Notes under the pieces: model-generated | Database searches by the model: none | Told to the model about the DNA's origin: nothing | What the model saw: the letters and a program-made list of their open reading frames with translations, nothing else | In this document: piece after piece, positions 46,763-55,967 of the stretch | Position numbering within the stretch: position 1 is the first letter of the stretch | Layout of the letters: every line of letters starts with the position of its first letter | Made by a program: the position numbers and the translations under genes | From: UBA1161 sp002311745 | Lineage (GTDB): Bacteria; Planctomycetota; Phycisphaerae; Tepidisphaerales; Tepidisphaeraceae | Assembly (NCBI GenBank): GCA_050018415.1 | Contig: JBEKAB010000002.1 | Coordinates: 124,001-188,000 of the forward strand | Length of the DNA stretch: 64,000 bases | Direction: 5' to 3'

Positions 46763-48121
46763 ATGGAACTGAAACGCACCGAACTGTCCGTCCGCCGCGA
46801 ACGTGCCGTGCTCGTCGGCGTGATCCTGCCCGGCTCGACGGCCGATCCGCGCGATCCCCTGGGCGAATTGGCCTCCCTGGCCGACACCGCCGGGGCCAAG
46901 GTCGTCGGCACCATTCTGCAACGCCGCCGCCGCATCGACGCCGGCACCTACGTTGGCAGCGGAAAGGTCATCGAGATCGCCGAACTGGCCATGCGCGAGG
47001 AGGCCGATGTCATCATTTTCGACAACGATCTTTCCCCAGGCCAAATCGGCGCCCTGGAGAAGATCGTCAACGAAACCGCCGGCAGCCCGCGCGGCGAAGG
47101 CATCAAGGTCCTGGACCGCTCGGAGTTGATCCTGGACATCTTCGCCACCCGCGCCCGCACCAGCGAGGCCAAGATGCAGGTGGAGCTGGCCCAGATGCAG
47201 TACACCTATCCGCGTCTGACGCGCATGTGGGGACACCTGGAGCGCATCGCCGGCGGCGCCCCGGCCGGCATCGGCACCCGCGGTCCCGGCGAGCAGCAGC
47301 TCGAAATCGACCGCCGTCTGGTCCGCAAACGCATCGGCCGCCTCAAGGATGAAATCGCACGCATCCAGCAGCGCAAAAGCCGCCTCGTCGCTCAGCGCAC
47401 GGCCACGCATTTCACCGTCTGCATCGTCGGCTACACCAACGCCGGCAAAAGCACGCTCTTCAACACCCTCACCGCCGCAGGCACCTACGCCGATGACAAA
47501 CTCTTCGCCACCCTGGACACCAAGACCCGCAAATGGAATGTCGAGCGCGGCCTCCACGTGCTGCTCAGCGACACCGTCGGCTTCGTCCGCGACCTGCCGC
47601 ACAACCTCGTCGCCAGTTTCAAAGCGACGCTGGAAGAAGCGATTCACGCCGATCTGCTTCTGCACGTCCTGGACGTCGGCCACCCGCACGCCCACCAGCA
47701 GTTCGATTCCGTGCATCAGGTCCTTGAGGACATCGGCGTCAAGGGCAAGCCGGAAATTCTGCTGCTGAACAAGATCGACACGCCCGAGGGCGAGCAGAAA
47801 TTCCCCGAATGGCGCGCGATTCATCCCGATGCCATTCCCATCAGCGCCAAGACCGGTTCGGGCACGCCCGGTTTGCACGAGGCCGTCGAGCGCCACATCC
47901 GCAGCCAGCAGGTGGAAGTAACTCTTGAAGCCGACGGTGCCAACGGCAAATTGCTCTCGTTCATCGAGACGCACGCCCACGTGACTCACCGCGATTTCGC
48001 CGACGGCCGCGTCGTCCTCCGCGCCACCATGACCCAGCAGGTCTTGGCCGACCTGTCGCGGAATGATCAGGTCGAAGTGAAGACCGTTACCGGCAACAGC
48101 GACGACAAATGCAACCGCTGA
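46763..48121 (+). CDS. hflX: GTPase HflX
   Basis: A 452-aa ribosome-associated GTPase. The N-terminal HflX domain has GTYVGSGKVIEIAELA and DNDLSPGQIGALEKI; GTRGPGEQQLE is the glycine-rich linker. G motifs: GYTNAGKST (223-231), DTVGF (270-274) and NKID (336-339). It rescues or splits ribosomes under stress in other bacteria. The last codons (DKCNR, stop) lie within the start of a palindromic repeat element, so its C-terminus is probably repeat-derived. Confidence 0.95.
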   Translation: MELKRTELSVRRERAVLVGVILPGSTADPRDPLGELASLADTAGAKVVGTILQRRRRIDAGTYVGSGKVIEIAELAMREEADVIIFDNDLSPGQIGALEKIVNETAGSPRGEGIKVLDRSELILDIFATRARTSEAKMQVELAQMQYTYPRLTRMWGHLERIAGGAPAGIGTRGPGEQQLEIDRRLVRKRIGRLKDEIARIQQRKSRLVAQRTATHFTVCIVGYTNAGKSTLFNTLTAAGTYADDKLFATLDTKTRKWNVERGLHVLLSDTVGFVRDLPHNLVASFKATLEEAIHADLLLHVLDVGHPHAHQQFDSVHQVLEDIGVKGKPEILLLNKIDTPEGEQKFPEWRAIHPDAIPISAKTGSGTPGLHEAVERHIRSQQVEVTLEADGANGKLLSFIETHAHVTHRDFADGRVVLRATMTQQVLADLSRNDQVEVKTVTGNSDDKCNR

Positions 48122-48226
48122 GACACAGAGACGCAGAGACCGCCGCAGAGACGAAATTAAAAATCAGTTAAGTGTTTTCTCTGCGGCACTCTCGCGCCCT
48201 CCGCGTCTCCGCGGTTGCATTTTGTC
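48104..48226. repeat. Palindromic CAGAGACGCAGAG-family element overlapping the hflX end
   Basis: Terminal inverted repeats are 48104-48118 (GACAAATGCAACCGC) and the complement of 48211-48226 (GCGGTTGCATTTTGTC). Inside, CCGCAGAGA pairs with TCTCTGCGG. Its right part, CCTCCGCGTCTCCGCGGTTG, corresponds closely to that of the element at 7625-7700, so the two belong to one family. Confidence 0.78.
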
Positions 48227-48290
48227 TTAAGAGAATTGAAATACCCTGCTCCCGCTTGACGGGCCGAAATCCCCGCACACAATCGCGGGC

Positions 48291-48941
48291 ATGTTTGGCG
48301 GCAAAATCCGCGACCGGTTCCCCATCATCGAACAATATTGCCGAACCGGCGCCGTGCTCGACCTGGGCTGCGTCGATTCGCGCATCGATCGCGGCAGCGC
48401 CGCCGACCGCATCGCCAAGCCCAACCTGCTCTTCAAACGCATCAGCGAAATCAACCCCGACGTCGTCGGCCTGGACATCGACGCCGACGGCATCAAGCTG
48501 CTTCAGGAGATGGGCTTCAAGGCCGTGTGCGGCAACGCCGAGACCGTCGACCTGCAGCGGAAATTCGACGTGATCGTCGCCGGCGAGATCATCGAGCACC
48601 TGGAAAATCCCGGGCTGTTCCTGCGCAACATGCTGCGGCACCTGAGCGGCGACGGCGTGCTCATCATCAGCACGCCCAATCCGTTTTATAGCGGCTTCAC
48701 CTGGAAAATCTGGCGCTACGGCCGGCCCATGATCCACGAGGAGCACATGGGCTGGCAGGACCCGACGACGATGGACCAGCTCTTGCGCCGCACCGGCTTC
48801 GAGCCGTTCGAGCGCTACTGGATTCAGCCGCCGCGGCCGTTGCACAAAGTCTGGAAGACGCTATTCCGCCCGTATTTTTGCAGCTCGTTTATGACCCTGG
48901 CCCGCCCGGCAAAAACCTCGGTTGTCCCGTCCAAAATCTGA
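48291..48941 (+). CDS. Class I SAM-dependent methyltransferase
   Basis: A 216-aa methyltransferase: AVLDLGCVDSRIDRG (motif I), VVGLDIDADGIKLL, FDVIVAGEIIEHLENPGLFL and GVLIISTPNPF. The order matches UbiG/BioC-like small-molecule methyltransferases. The substrate is unknown, but glycan or lipid modification would fit the region. The C-terminal 30 residues may lie at the membrane surface. Confidence 0.83.
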   Translation: MFGGKIRDRFPIIEQYCRTGAVLDLGCVDSRIDRGSAADRIAKPNLLFKRISEINPDVVGLDIDADGIKLLQEMGFKAVCGNAETVDLQRKFDVIVAGEIIEHLENPGLFLRNMLRHLSGDGVLIISTPNPFYSGFTWKIWRYGRPMIHEEHMGWQDPTTMDQLLRRTGFEPFERYWIQPPRPLHKVWKTLFRPYFCSSFMTLARPAKTSVVPSKI

Positions 48942-48985
48942 TCCTACTATCCCGGCGAACCAACCACACACGAAGGGAGCTGCCC

Positions 48986-49294
48986 ATGCGCATGTTGCTA
49001 CAGATCACGATTCCGCACGAGCCGTTCAACACCGCCGCGCGCGACGGCACGGCCGGCGCCAAGATCGGGCGGATTCTGGAGGCGACCAAGCCCCAGGCGG
49101 TCTATTTCACCGAGCAGAACGGCCATCGCGGCGCGGTCGTCATCGTGGATATTCCCGATCCGTCGAAGATTCCCGCCACGGTCGAGCCGTGGTTCGTGAC
49201 GTTCAACGCGGACGTGCAGATCCGCATCGCCATGACGCCGGAGGACCTCAAGAAATCCGGTCTGGACGAGATGGGGAAAAAGTGGTCGTCGTGA
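48986..49294 (+). CDS. Conserved small protein of unknown function
   Basis: A 102-aa protein, MRMLLQITIPHEPFNTAARD onward, with alternating strands and helices suggesting a ferredoxin-like alpha/beta fold. It is of a type often annotated as hypothetical in soil bacteria. AAGGGAG lies six bases before ATG 48986. Its last 47 bases overlap the convergent membrane protein gene. No function is assigned. Confidence 0.7.
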   Translation: MRMLLQITIPHEPFNTAARDGTAGAKIGRILEATKPQAVYFTEQNGHRGAVVIVDIPDPSKIPATVEPWFVTFNADVQIRIAMTPEDLKKSGLDEMGKKWSS

Positions 49295-51626
49295 CCGCCT
49301 CGGCCAGGGGATGCTGGGCGATTCCGCGGCGGCGGGCCAGCATGGATGCGATCATGCTTAAGGCGTAGATCGCCAGGGCCAGCACGTACAGGAAGCGGTA
49401 GCCGAAGTACATCGAGTTGTATTCCAGGCACCCGCCCAGCATCGCCCCCAGCAGGTTCGAGCCCAGCGCCGCGCCGATGGAGCGGACGGACCTGATTTCG
49501 GATGAGAAGACCAGTCCCGAGAAGAACAGAGGCAGGGTGATGACGCCGGTGGCCAACGCGCGGCTGGTCCACAGGTTGTGAATGGAACCGCTCAGCGACC
49601 CGAACCACAGGCTGAAGGCCAAGCTGGCCAGCAACAGAACGTAGCAGAGAGCCGTGGGGATGGATCGCAGGCGCATCACCAGCGAATTAGCCAGGAATGC
49701 CATGATCAGGATGGCGGTGATGACCACACCGATGGTGACCCACGTGCTGCCGTAGTAGAGGGCCAATTCGGTGATGGCCTTGGTTTCCAGGAGCATGAAG
49801 CCGGCTCCCAGGAGAAAGCAGGGGCCGGAGAATCCACCGCCGGAATTCTTCATGGCCGGTCTGATGAAGACGGCCGCCGCCGCCAGCAGCACGCAGATCA
49901 TGATCAGATACGACACGGGGTATTTTCGCACGGGCATGTAGAAAAACGGCCAATCATCCGTGGACACGTTGACGCTAAAGCGATTGGCCATGGCGTTGTC
50001 GATTCGTTGCATCGGCAGCGGCAGGACGGGAATGGGGCCGCTGATGTTCCCGGCGACGTAAGTCACCGCCCCGTCGTAGAGGGACCTGAAGATCACCGGC
50101 TCCTGGCCGTCGAAGGCCTGCTTGAGCATGAGGTAGATTTTGTTGCTTATCTCGGGACTAACCATCGAGAACGACAGACAAAGCACGCCGTCCGGTTTCA
50201 ATCGGGCGCGAGCCTCTTGGAGCGCCTCGACGGTGTAGATGTAGCTGTCCAGGCGCACGCCGCCCAGGCCCGACAGCAGCGTGTGCGAATCGAGCAAGCC
50301 GTAAACGATCAGGTCGTATGTCTGGCGGCCGTAGCGGATGAACGAGCGGGCATCCTGCACGTGGGCGGTCACGCGGTCCGATTGGTAAGGCGATTCGGGA
50401 TGGAAGAGCTGACCCAGCCGGTAGATGGCCGGATCGATCTCCACCGCATCCACGTGGCCGGCGCCATTACGCAGAGCGGCTGCCACGTCGTTGCCCGTGC
50501 CGGCGCCCACCACCAGCACGTCGTTCGAATGCGCACGGAAACGGTAGGGCAGGCCGTAATACACCGCCGCCGGGCTGTGCAACATCGTATTGGGCGCGTT
50601 GGGGCCGAAGTTGAGAATCTTCTGGTAGTACGAGTGGTTCACGCAGAGCAGCAGGGGCTGGTGCGCCGCCGGCGGCTGCACCGTCAGAACCTGATACGGC
50701 GAATAGACGTCGTAGCTGTGTACCTGGAACGTCGTGTTGAGGATGCCGAAGATGACGGCGGCGGCCGCGGTCGTGCTCAGCAGATGTTGACCCAAAAACG
50801 GCGACAGCAGCACGATGGCGGCGGCGAACCACACCACCGGCGGCGCCCACACCAGCGACAAACCGTAAAAAAGACCGATGCCCGCGAGGCTGCCCAGCAG
50901 GTTCCAGCCATACGCCGCCAGCTTCGGCGAGCGGCGCATCACCCGCGCGGCCACTTGTCCCAGCGGCATGAAGCAGATCGCGTTGACGCTGAAGACCCAC
51001 ACCAAAAAGCTGTACACCAGCACCGCCGAACTCACACCCGAGATCGTGCCCATTCCCAGCGCTTTTTGTTCCAATACGGGGTTGTTCAGCGTCAGACCGA
51101 TGACCCCGAAACGCAGAATGTGAAGAAACACGACCTGCACCGCCAGCAGTGGCAGCAGCAGGAGGATGAACAACAAGCTGCCCTCTCCCAGGATGTAGCC
51201 GATCCCCAAACCCAGGAAGCATGACAGGAGGCTGATGTTCTTGAAAAAAGCGAACAGGGCGAAACAGGAGGCATGAAAGCGGATAAGAACCAGTTCCAGA
51301 TACAACCCCGCCCCCGCGGCCAGGGCGATCCAAAACCAGCGCAGCCTTGGCGGCAAGGCGTCGATGCCATCGGCATCATGCTCCAGCTGCCGCCGCAGCT
51401 TCGGCCACCAGAGGTGCCGCCACCGCGCCATCAGCACCGCCAGCGCCGCCGGCACGGGGCACAAAACCATGAACACGCCAGCCGATATCGCATCGCTCCA
51501 CTCGTTGTAGTAGCGCACCGCCGCCGCCACGCAGAACGCCGCCCAACTGACAACGATCAGGATCAGCGGCAACATCCACGGCCGAGAGGGCCGTGCCCAT
51601 GGCTGTGTGCCTGTCACGCGTTTCAT
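49248..51626 (-). CDS. Membrane protein with spermidine synthase-like domain
   Basis: A 792-aa protein. About eight transmembrane helices cover residues 15-280, then a SAM-binding Rossmann domain at about 370-520 (VLVVGAGTGNDVAAALRNGA, VDAVEIDPAIYRLG, YDLIVYGLLDSHTL), then more helices to the end. Fused speE-like membrane proteins occur in planctomycetes and may be aminopropyltransferases, methyltransferases or transporters. The first helical block follows MKRVTGTQPWARP. Convergent 47-bp overlap with the preceding small gene. Confidence 0.82.
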   Translation of the reverse strand: MKRVTGTQPWARPSRPWMLPLILIVVSWAAFCVAAAVRYYNEWSDAISAGVFMVLCPVPAALAVLMARWRHLWWPKLRRQLEHDADGIDALPPRLRWFWIALAAGAGLYLELVLIRFHASCFALFAFFKNISLLSCFLGLGIGYILGEGSLLFILLLLPLLAVQVVFLHILRFGVIGLTLNNPVLEQKALGMGTISGVSSAVLVYSFLVWVFSVNAICFMPLGQVAARVMRRSPKLAAYGWNLLGSLAGIGLFYGLSLVWAPPVVWFAAAIVLLSPFLGQHLLSTTAAAAVIFGILNTTFQVHSYDVYSPYQVLTVQPPAAHQPLLLCVNHSYYQKILNFGPNAPNTMLHSPAAVYYGLPYRFRAHSNDVLVVGAGTGNDVAAALRNGAGHVDAVEIDPAIYRLGQLFHPESPYQSDRVTAHVQDARSFIRYGRQTYDLIVYGLLDSHTLLSGLGGVRLDSYIYTVEALQEARARLKPDGVLCLSFSMVSPEISNKIYLMLKQAFDGQEPVIFRSLYDGAVTYVAGNISGPIPVLPLPMQRIDNAMANRFSVNVSTDDWPFFYMPVRKYPVSYLIMICVLLAAAAVFIRPAMKNSGGGFSGPCFLLGAGFMLLETKAITELALYYGSTWVTIGVVITAILIMAFLANSLVMRLRSIPTALCYVLLLASLAFSLWFGSLSGSIHNLWTSRALATGVITLPLFFSGLVFSSEIRSVRSIGAALGSNLLGAMLGGCLEYNSMYFGYRFLYVLALAIYALSMIASMLARRRGIAQHPLAEAVTTTTFSPSRPDRIS

Positions 51627-51655
51627 CCGCCGCCGCGCTCCCTATTCGGTGAGCA

Positions 51656-52486
51656 TCATTTCCCGCAGAAGTCGATCAGCCGGGCGATCTCGCTGCGCAG
51701 GTCTTTGCGGTGCACGACGAAGTCGACGAATCCCTTTTCCTGCAGGAACTCGCTGCGCTGAAACCCCTCGGGCAGTTCGACCTTGATGGTGTTCCAGATG
51801 GTGCGCGGACCGGCGAAGCCGATCAGAGCTTTGGGTTCGGCGATGATGAAATCGCCCAGCATGGCGAAGCTGGCCGTCACGCCGCCCGTGGTCGGGTCGG
51901 CCAGCAGGCTGATGAACAGCCCGCCCGCTTCGTCCAGCCGGGCCAGAGCGGCGCTGGTCTTGGCCATCTGCATCAGCGACAGCGTCGATTCCTGCATCCG
52001 CGCCCCGCCCGAGCAGCTCACGATCAGCAGCGGCAACTTTTCTTCCGTCGCGGCTTCGATCGTCCGCGTAATTTTTTCCCCCACGACGCTGCCCATCGAG
52101 CCCATCATGAAGTTCGGGTCCATGACGGCCATCATGACCGGCCGCCCCTTGATGAACCCCTTGCCGCACACCACCGCATCCTGCTCGCCGCTTTTTTCCT
52201 GCTCGGCTTTGAGCCGGTCCCGGTACGCTTTTTTGTCCACGAATTTCAGCGGATCGGCCGGCTCGATCTCCTGGAACATCTCCTCGAAGCTGCCCGGATC
52301 GCTCAACTGCTCGATGCGCGTGCGCGCGGAAATGCGGAAATGATATTGGCATTCCGGGCAGACGTGCAGGGCCTCTTCCACCGCCTTGCGGAACAACATG
52401 GCGCTGCACCCCCCGCAGCGCATCCACAGCCCTTCGGGCACGCCCTCTTTCTTGGTTAATGGCGAATCGTTGGGTGCTTGCGACAT
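51656..52486 (-). CDS. accD: Acetyl-CoA carboxylase carboxyltransferase subunit beta
   Basis: A 276-aa subunit. The N-terminal zinc ribbon is CGGC...CPEC (from residue 24), followed by KKAYRDRLKAEQEKSG, then the crotonase-like core with SCSGGARMQESTLSLMQMAK and LADPTTGGVTASFAMLGD. It carries out carboxyl transfer from biotin to acetyl-CoA in fatty acid synthesis. accA is not adjacent. The upstream pseudo-phosphatase gene ends eight bases before its start. Confidence 0.96.
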   Translation of the reverse strand: MSQAPNDSPLTKKEGVPEGLWMRCGGCSAMLFRKAVEEALHVCPECQYHFRISARTRIEQLSDPGSFEEMFQEIEPADPLKFVDKKAYRDRLKAEQEKSGEQDAVVCGKGFIKGRPVMMAVMDPNFMMGSMGSVVGEKITRTIEAATEEKLPLLIVSCSGGARMQESTLSLMQMAKTSAALARLDEAGGLFISLLADPTTGGVTASFAMLGDFIIAEPKALIGFAGPRTIWNTIKVELPEGFQRSEFLQEKGFVDFVVHRKDLRSEIARLIDFCGK

Positions 52487-52494
52487 GGATTTCG

Positions 52495-53082
52495 TCAGGC
52501 GGCGCTAACCTTGCGCTCGTCCGGTCCCACGTCAATGGTCGCCATTGCCTGGCGCTCGTGCAAGTGGCCGGCGATCATTTGCGGCGATTCACCCCGCAGG
52601 GCTCCCGCGGCGATCTGCATGGCCATGGGACGCAGGGCCATCACCACCGTCTGATCCCGATTTCGCTTCAGAATTCGCCGCACCGCCTCGGATATCCGCG
52701 CGATGGCCATCGCCAGCGGCTCCCCGTCCGGCGGCGTCACGGCCAGCGGCTGCTCCTGCCATTGTGGAAAGACCGTCGGAAACCGCGCCCGAACCTCTTC
52801 CGGCGTCAAGCCCTGCCACAGGCCCATGTTCACCGCCTGCAAATCGGGATTGTCCCGCGCCCGCAGGGCGAATTTCTGGGCGATCAGCCGTGCCGCCTGC
52901 TCGCACGCCTCGCTGTCCCCCGGCCGATACACCCCGGCCACCGGACCCGGGATCGCCTCCAGCAGATGCCGAAGGGCATCAATCGCCTCGGCCGTCAGCG
53001 GCAACGACACGCTCCCGGTGATGCGTCCCTCCGCATCCCAAGGCGTCGGCGACGCCTCGATCAGGATCACCCGCGTGGCCAT
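52495..53082 (-). CDS. Histidine phosphatase-like protein lacking the catalytic residues
   Basis: A 195-aa protein from ATG 53082; a longer frame upstream is non-coding. The fold matches the histidine-phosphatase (phosphoglycerate-mutase-like) family: VILIEASPTPWDAEGRITGS, VYRPGDSEACEQAARLIAQ and NMGLWQGLTPEEVRARFP. The RHG nucleophile motif is replaced (EAS at 9-11), and the second His-Gly is RP (151-152). Phosphatase activity is therefore unlikely; a binding role is more plausible. It lies between accD and atpD on the same strand. Confidence 0.75.
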   Translation of the reverse strand: MATRVILIEASPTPWDAEGRITGSVSLPLTAEAIDALRHLLEAIPGPVAGVYRPGDSEACEQAARLIAQKFALRARDNPDLQAVNMGLWQGLTPEEVRARFPTVFPQWQEQPLAVTPPDGEPLAMAIARISEAVRRILKRNRDQTVVMALRPMAMQIAAGALRGESPQMIAGHLHERQAMATIDVGPDERKVSAA

Positions 53083-53230
53083 GGCATAAGTGAATACGTC
53101 CCCGACCGCCCCCTGTAAAGCGCGGGGGGGGTCGCATAGGCGTTCCTGGGGCCAATACCGCATTCCGGCCACGCCAAATCCGGCCGGCTCCTGGGGATTC
53201 CTTCGATCTCGTACTGTGCCTAGCCCCGCG

Positions 53231-54658
53231 CTACTTCGCCATTTCCTTGGCCCGCGCCCGGGCGTCGTCGATGTTGCCCACGTACAGAAATGCCCCTTCG
53301 GGCAGATCATCAGCTTTGCCGCTGCAGATTTCGTCGAAGCTCCGCAGCGTGTCGGCGATCTTGGTGTAGACGCCTGGCTTGCCGGTGAATTGCTCGGCGA
53401 CGAAAAACGGCTGGCTGAAAAATCGCTCGATCCTGCGGGCGCGGCCGACGGTCAGCTTGTCCTCCTCGCTCAACTCGTCCACGCCCAGGATGGCGATGAT
53501 GTCCTGCAAATCGCGATAGCGCTGAAGCATGTTCTGCACCTTGCGGGCCACGCGATAGTGCTCTTCGCCGACGACCAGCGGATCCAGCGCCCGGCTGGCC
53601 GAGGCCAGCGGGTCCACCGCCGGATAAATCCCCTTGGCGGCGATCGACCGTTCCAGGTAGATGAACGCATCCAGGTGGGCAAAGGCGTTGGCGGGGGCGG
53701 GGTCGGTCGGGTCGTCGGCCGGCACGTACACCGCCTGCACCGAGGTGATCGCGCCGTGCTTGGTGCTGGTGATGCGTTCCTGCAACTCGCCCATTTCCGT
53801 GGAGAGCGTCGGCTGATAGCCGACGGCGCTGGGCATGCGGCCCAGCAGCGCCGACACTTCCGAGCCGGCCTGTGTGAAACGGAATATGTTGTCGATGAAC
53901 AGCAGGGTGTCGGCTCCGGTTTCATCGCGGAAATATTCCGCCATGGTCAAAGCGCTCAGGGCCACGCGCAGCCGCGCCCCCGGCGGCTCGTTCATCTGGC
54001 CAAAGACCATGACCGTTTGATCGATGACGTGTTTGCCGGTGGTGCCGATTTTGGCTTCCTGCATTTCCAGCCACAGGTCGGTGCCTTCGCGGGTGCGTTC
54101 ACCGACGCCGGCGAAGACGGAATATCCGCCGTGCTGCTGGGCGATGCGGGCGATGAGTTCCTGGATGACCACCGTTTTGCCCAGCCCAGCGCCGCCGAAG
54201 AGGCCGGCCTTGCCGCCGCGCAAAAACGGGGTCAGCAGGTCGATCACCTTGATGCCCGTCTCGAACACCTCCGACCTGGGCGTCAGGTCGACGAACTTCG
54301 GCGGATCGCGGTGGATCGGCCAGCGGGCCTGCACGTTGATCGGGCCGCGGTTGTCGATCGGATCGCCCAAAAGGTTGAACACCCGGCCCAGGGTTTCCTT
54401 GCCGACGGGGACGGTGACCGACGAGCCGGTATCCAGGCAATCCATGCCGCGCCGCAGCCCATCCGTGCTTCCCAGGGCCACCGCCCGCACCTTGTTCCCG
54501 CCCAGGTGCTGCTGCACCTCGCCGACCAGGCGGACCGACGTGCCGTGGTCGTCGCGGTCGACCTGGATGGCGTTGTAGATTTCGGGAAGTTGATCTTCCG
54601 GGAATTCGGCGTCGAACGTCGAGCCGATCACCTGGGTGATTTTGCCGGTCGCGGGCAT
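53231..54658 (-). CDS. atpD: F-type ATP synthase subunit beta
   Basis: A 475-aa catalytic subunit from ATG 54658, seven bases after GAGG. P-loop FGGAGLGKTVVIQEL differs from the usual GGAGVGKT by one conservative change. The catalytic Glu region VGERTREG, ALTMAEYFRDE and FIDNIFRFTQAGSEVSALLG are intact. The C-terminal DELSEEDKLTVGRARRIERF is typical. No atpA, atpG or atpC is next to it, so it is an isolated atpD. Confidence 0.96.
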   Translation of the reverse strand: MPATGKITQVIGSTFDAEFPEDQLPEIYNAIQVDRDDHGTSVRLVGEVQQHLGGNKVRAVALGSTDGLRRGMDCLDTGSSVTVPVGKETLGRVFNLLGDPIDNRGPINVQARWPIHRDPPKFVDLTPRSEVFETGIKVIDLLTPFLRGGKAGLFGGAGLGKTVVIQELIARIAQQHGGYSVFAGVGERTREGTDLWLEMQEAKIGTTGKHVIDQTVMVFGQMNEPPGARLRVALSALTMAEYFRDETGADTLLFIDNIFRFTQAGSEVSALLGRMPSAVGYQPTLSTEMGELQERITSTKHGAITSVQAVYVPADDPTDPAPANAFAHLDAFIYLERSIAAKGIYPAVDPLASASRALDPLVVGEEHYRVARKVQNMLQRYRDLQDIIAILGVDELSEEDKLTVGRARRIERFFSQPFFVAEQFTGKPGVYTKIADTLRSFDEICSGKADDLPEGAFLYVGNIDDARARAKEMAK

Positions 54659-54862
54659 GGGGTTTCCTCGATTGGTCGCCGTGCACTCCTGTCGCTGGGG
54701 CAGACAGCGAATTGTATTGAACCGCGGCAACCTCGCAAGGCGACCCCGCCGCCGGCCAATCCACGGTTTTCCCAGATTTTTGTTGACGCCGCGGCGCTTT
54801 GGCAGCAGACTATGCCCTGTTTTGTCGTGCTCCTATCGGCCGCAGCCATGGAGGGCTTGGCC

Positions 54863-55252
54863 ATGCCAACCATCTTAATTATCGATGACACTGCCTTGGC
54901 GCGAGAATCGGTCGCCAAGCTGCTGGAGTATGAGGGCTTTGAGACCATCCGCGCCGCCAACGGCAAGGAAGCCTACGCCACGCTCTACGAGCACACGCCC
55001 GATCTGATCCTCTTGGACCTCATGATGCCCGAGATGGATGGCGTCACCTTCCTGCGCATGGTCCGCCACAGCCCGCGCTGGCAGCAGCTTCCCGTCATCG
55101 TCCTCACCGGCGTCGCCGACGACAATCACCTGATCGCCCGCGCCCGCGAACTGCACATCGACGACCTGGTCCCCAAGGCCACCTTCGGGATTGAAGATCT
55201 GCTGCAGCGCGTGAAAAAGGTGATCGCCGCCAAATCCCCCAGCTCCAATTGA
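54863..55252 (+). CDS. Single-domain response regulator
   Basis: A 129-aa CheY-like receiver: IIDDTALARE (D8, D9), phosphoacceptor D52 in LILLDLMMPEMDG, T82 in VIVLTG and the lysine of LVPKATF. No output domain. ATG 54863 is chosen because GGAGGG lies seven bases upstream; the 130 residues of open frame before it are not coding. No kinase is adjacent. Confidence 0.9.
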   Translation: MPTILIIDDTALARESVAKLLEYEGFETIRAANGKEAYATLYEHTPDLILLDLMMPEMDGVTFLRMVRHSPRWQQLPVIVLTGVADDNHLIARARELHIDDLVPKATFGIEDLLQRVKKVIAAKSPSSN

Positions 55253-55282
55253 ACCTGCGCAGAACCGAGCCCGGTCCGACCG

Positions 55283-55852
55283 TCACTTCTTCAGGAAATT
55301 GACCAACAACCGCCCGCCTTGCTCGGTCAAGAAACTTTCCGGATGGTATTGCACGCCTTCCAGCGGCCAGGTCTTGTGACGCAAGCCCATGATCTCGTCG
55401 TGATCCGTCCAAGCGCTGACCTGGAATTCCGGCGGCACCGTGCCGTTGCGCACGATCAGGCTGTGATAACGCGTCGCGGTAAATGGGTTGGGCATGCCGT
55501 CGTAGATGCTTTGGCCGTCGTGGTGAATCAGATCGGTCTTTCCGTGCATCAGCCGCTGGGCTCGTTCGACGATCGCCCCGCTGACAAAACCAATGCACTG
55601 GTGCCCCAGGCACACGCCCAGGATCGGGACCTTGGGTCCAAAATGGCGGATGACGTCGTTGCTGATCCCGCCTTCCTTGGGTGTGCAGGGTCCGGGCGAA
55701 ACGACGATGTGCGTCGGCTTCAGCGCCTCGATCTGCTCGATCGTGACTTTGTCGTTGCGAAAGACCTTGATGCACTGATGCGGGTCGGCTTCCCCCAGCC
55801 TTTGCACCAAGTTGTAAGTGAACGAGTCGTAGTTGTCGATGATAACAAGCAT
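55283..55852 (-). CDS. trpG: Anthranilate/aminodeoxychorismate synthase glutaminase subunit
   Basis: A 189-aa class I glutamine amidotransferase: IIDNYDSFTYNLVQRLGEAD, VVSPGPCTPKEGGIS, GVCLGHQCIG with nucleophile C81, and H170/E172 in HPESFLTEQGG. It makes ammonia for TrpE or PabB, so it could be TrpG or PabA; no partner gene is visible. ATG 55852 is chosen; the longer frame has no ribosome-binding site. Confidence 0.92.
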   Translation of the reverse strand: MLVIIDNYDSFTYNLVQRLGEADPHQCIKVFRNDKVTIEQIEALKPTHIVVSPGPCTPKEGGISNDVIRHFGPKVPILGVCLGHQCIGFVSGAIVERAQRLMHGKTDLIHHDGQSIYDGMPNPFTATRYHSLIVRNGTVPPEFQVSAWTDHDEIMGLRHKTWPLEGVQYHPESFLTEQGGRLLVNFLKK

Positions 55853-55967
55853 GGCTGCCTGGCCTTGATCCGCCGCGCCGTCCCTGCACAGTATATGACG
55901 GATCAACCTGAATTGATCGGCGGCGGCCTTACTTCTATCATCGTAACGGCCCCCGGACAAGGCGTTT

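Noticed and set aside
46733..47989. 418-aa minus-strand open frame
   Set aside because: Antisense to hflX, with low-complexity composition.
49578..51224. 548-aa plus-strand open frame
   Set aside because: Antisense to the membrane spermidine-synthase-like gene; His/Arg/Gln-rich with no domain.
53090..54862. Long N-terminal extension of the response regulator frame
   Set aside because: The open frame runs antisense to atpD; a GGAGGG site supports the start at 54863.
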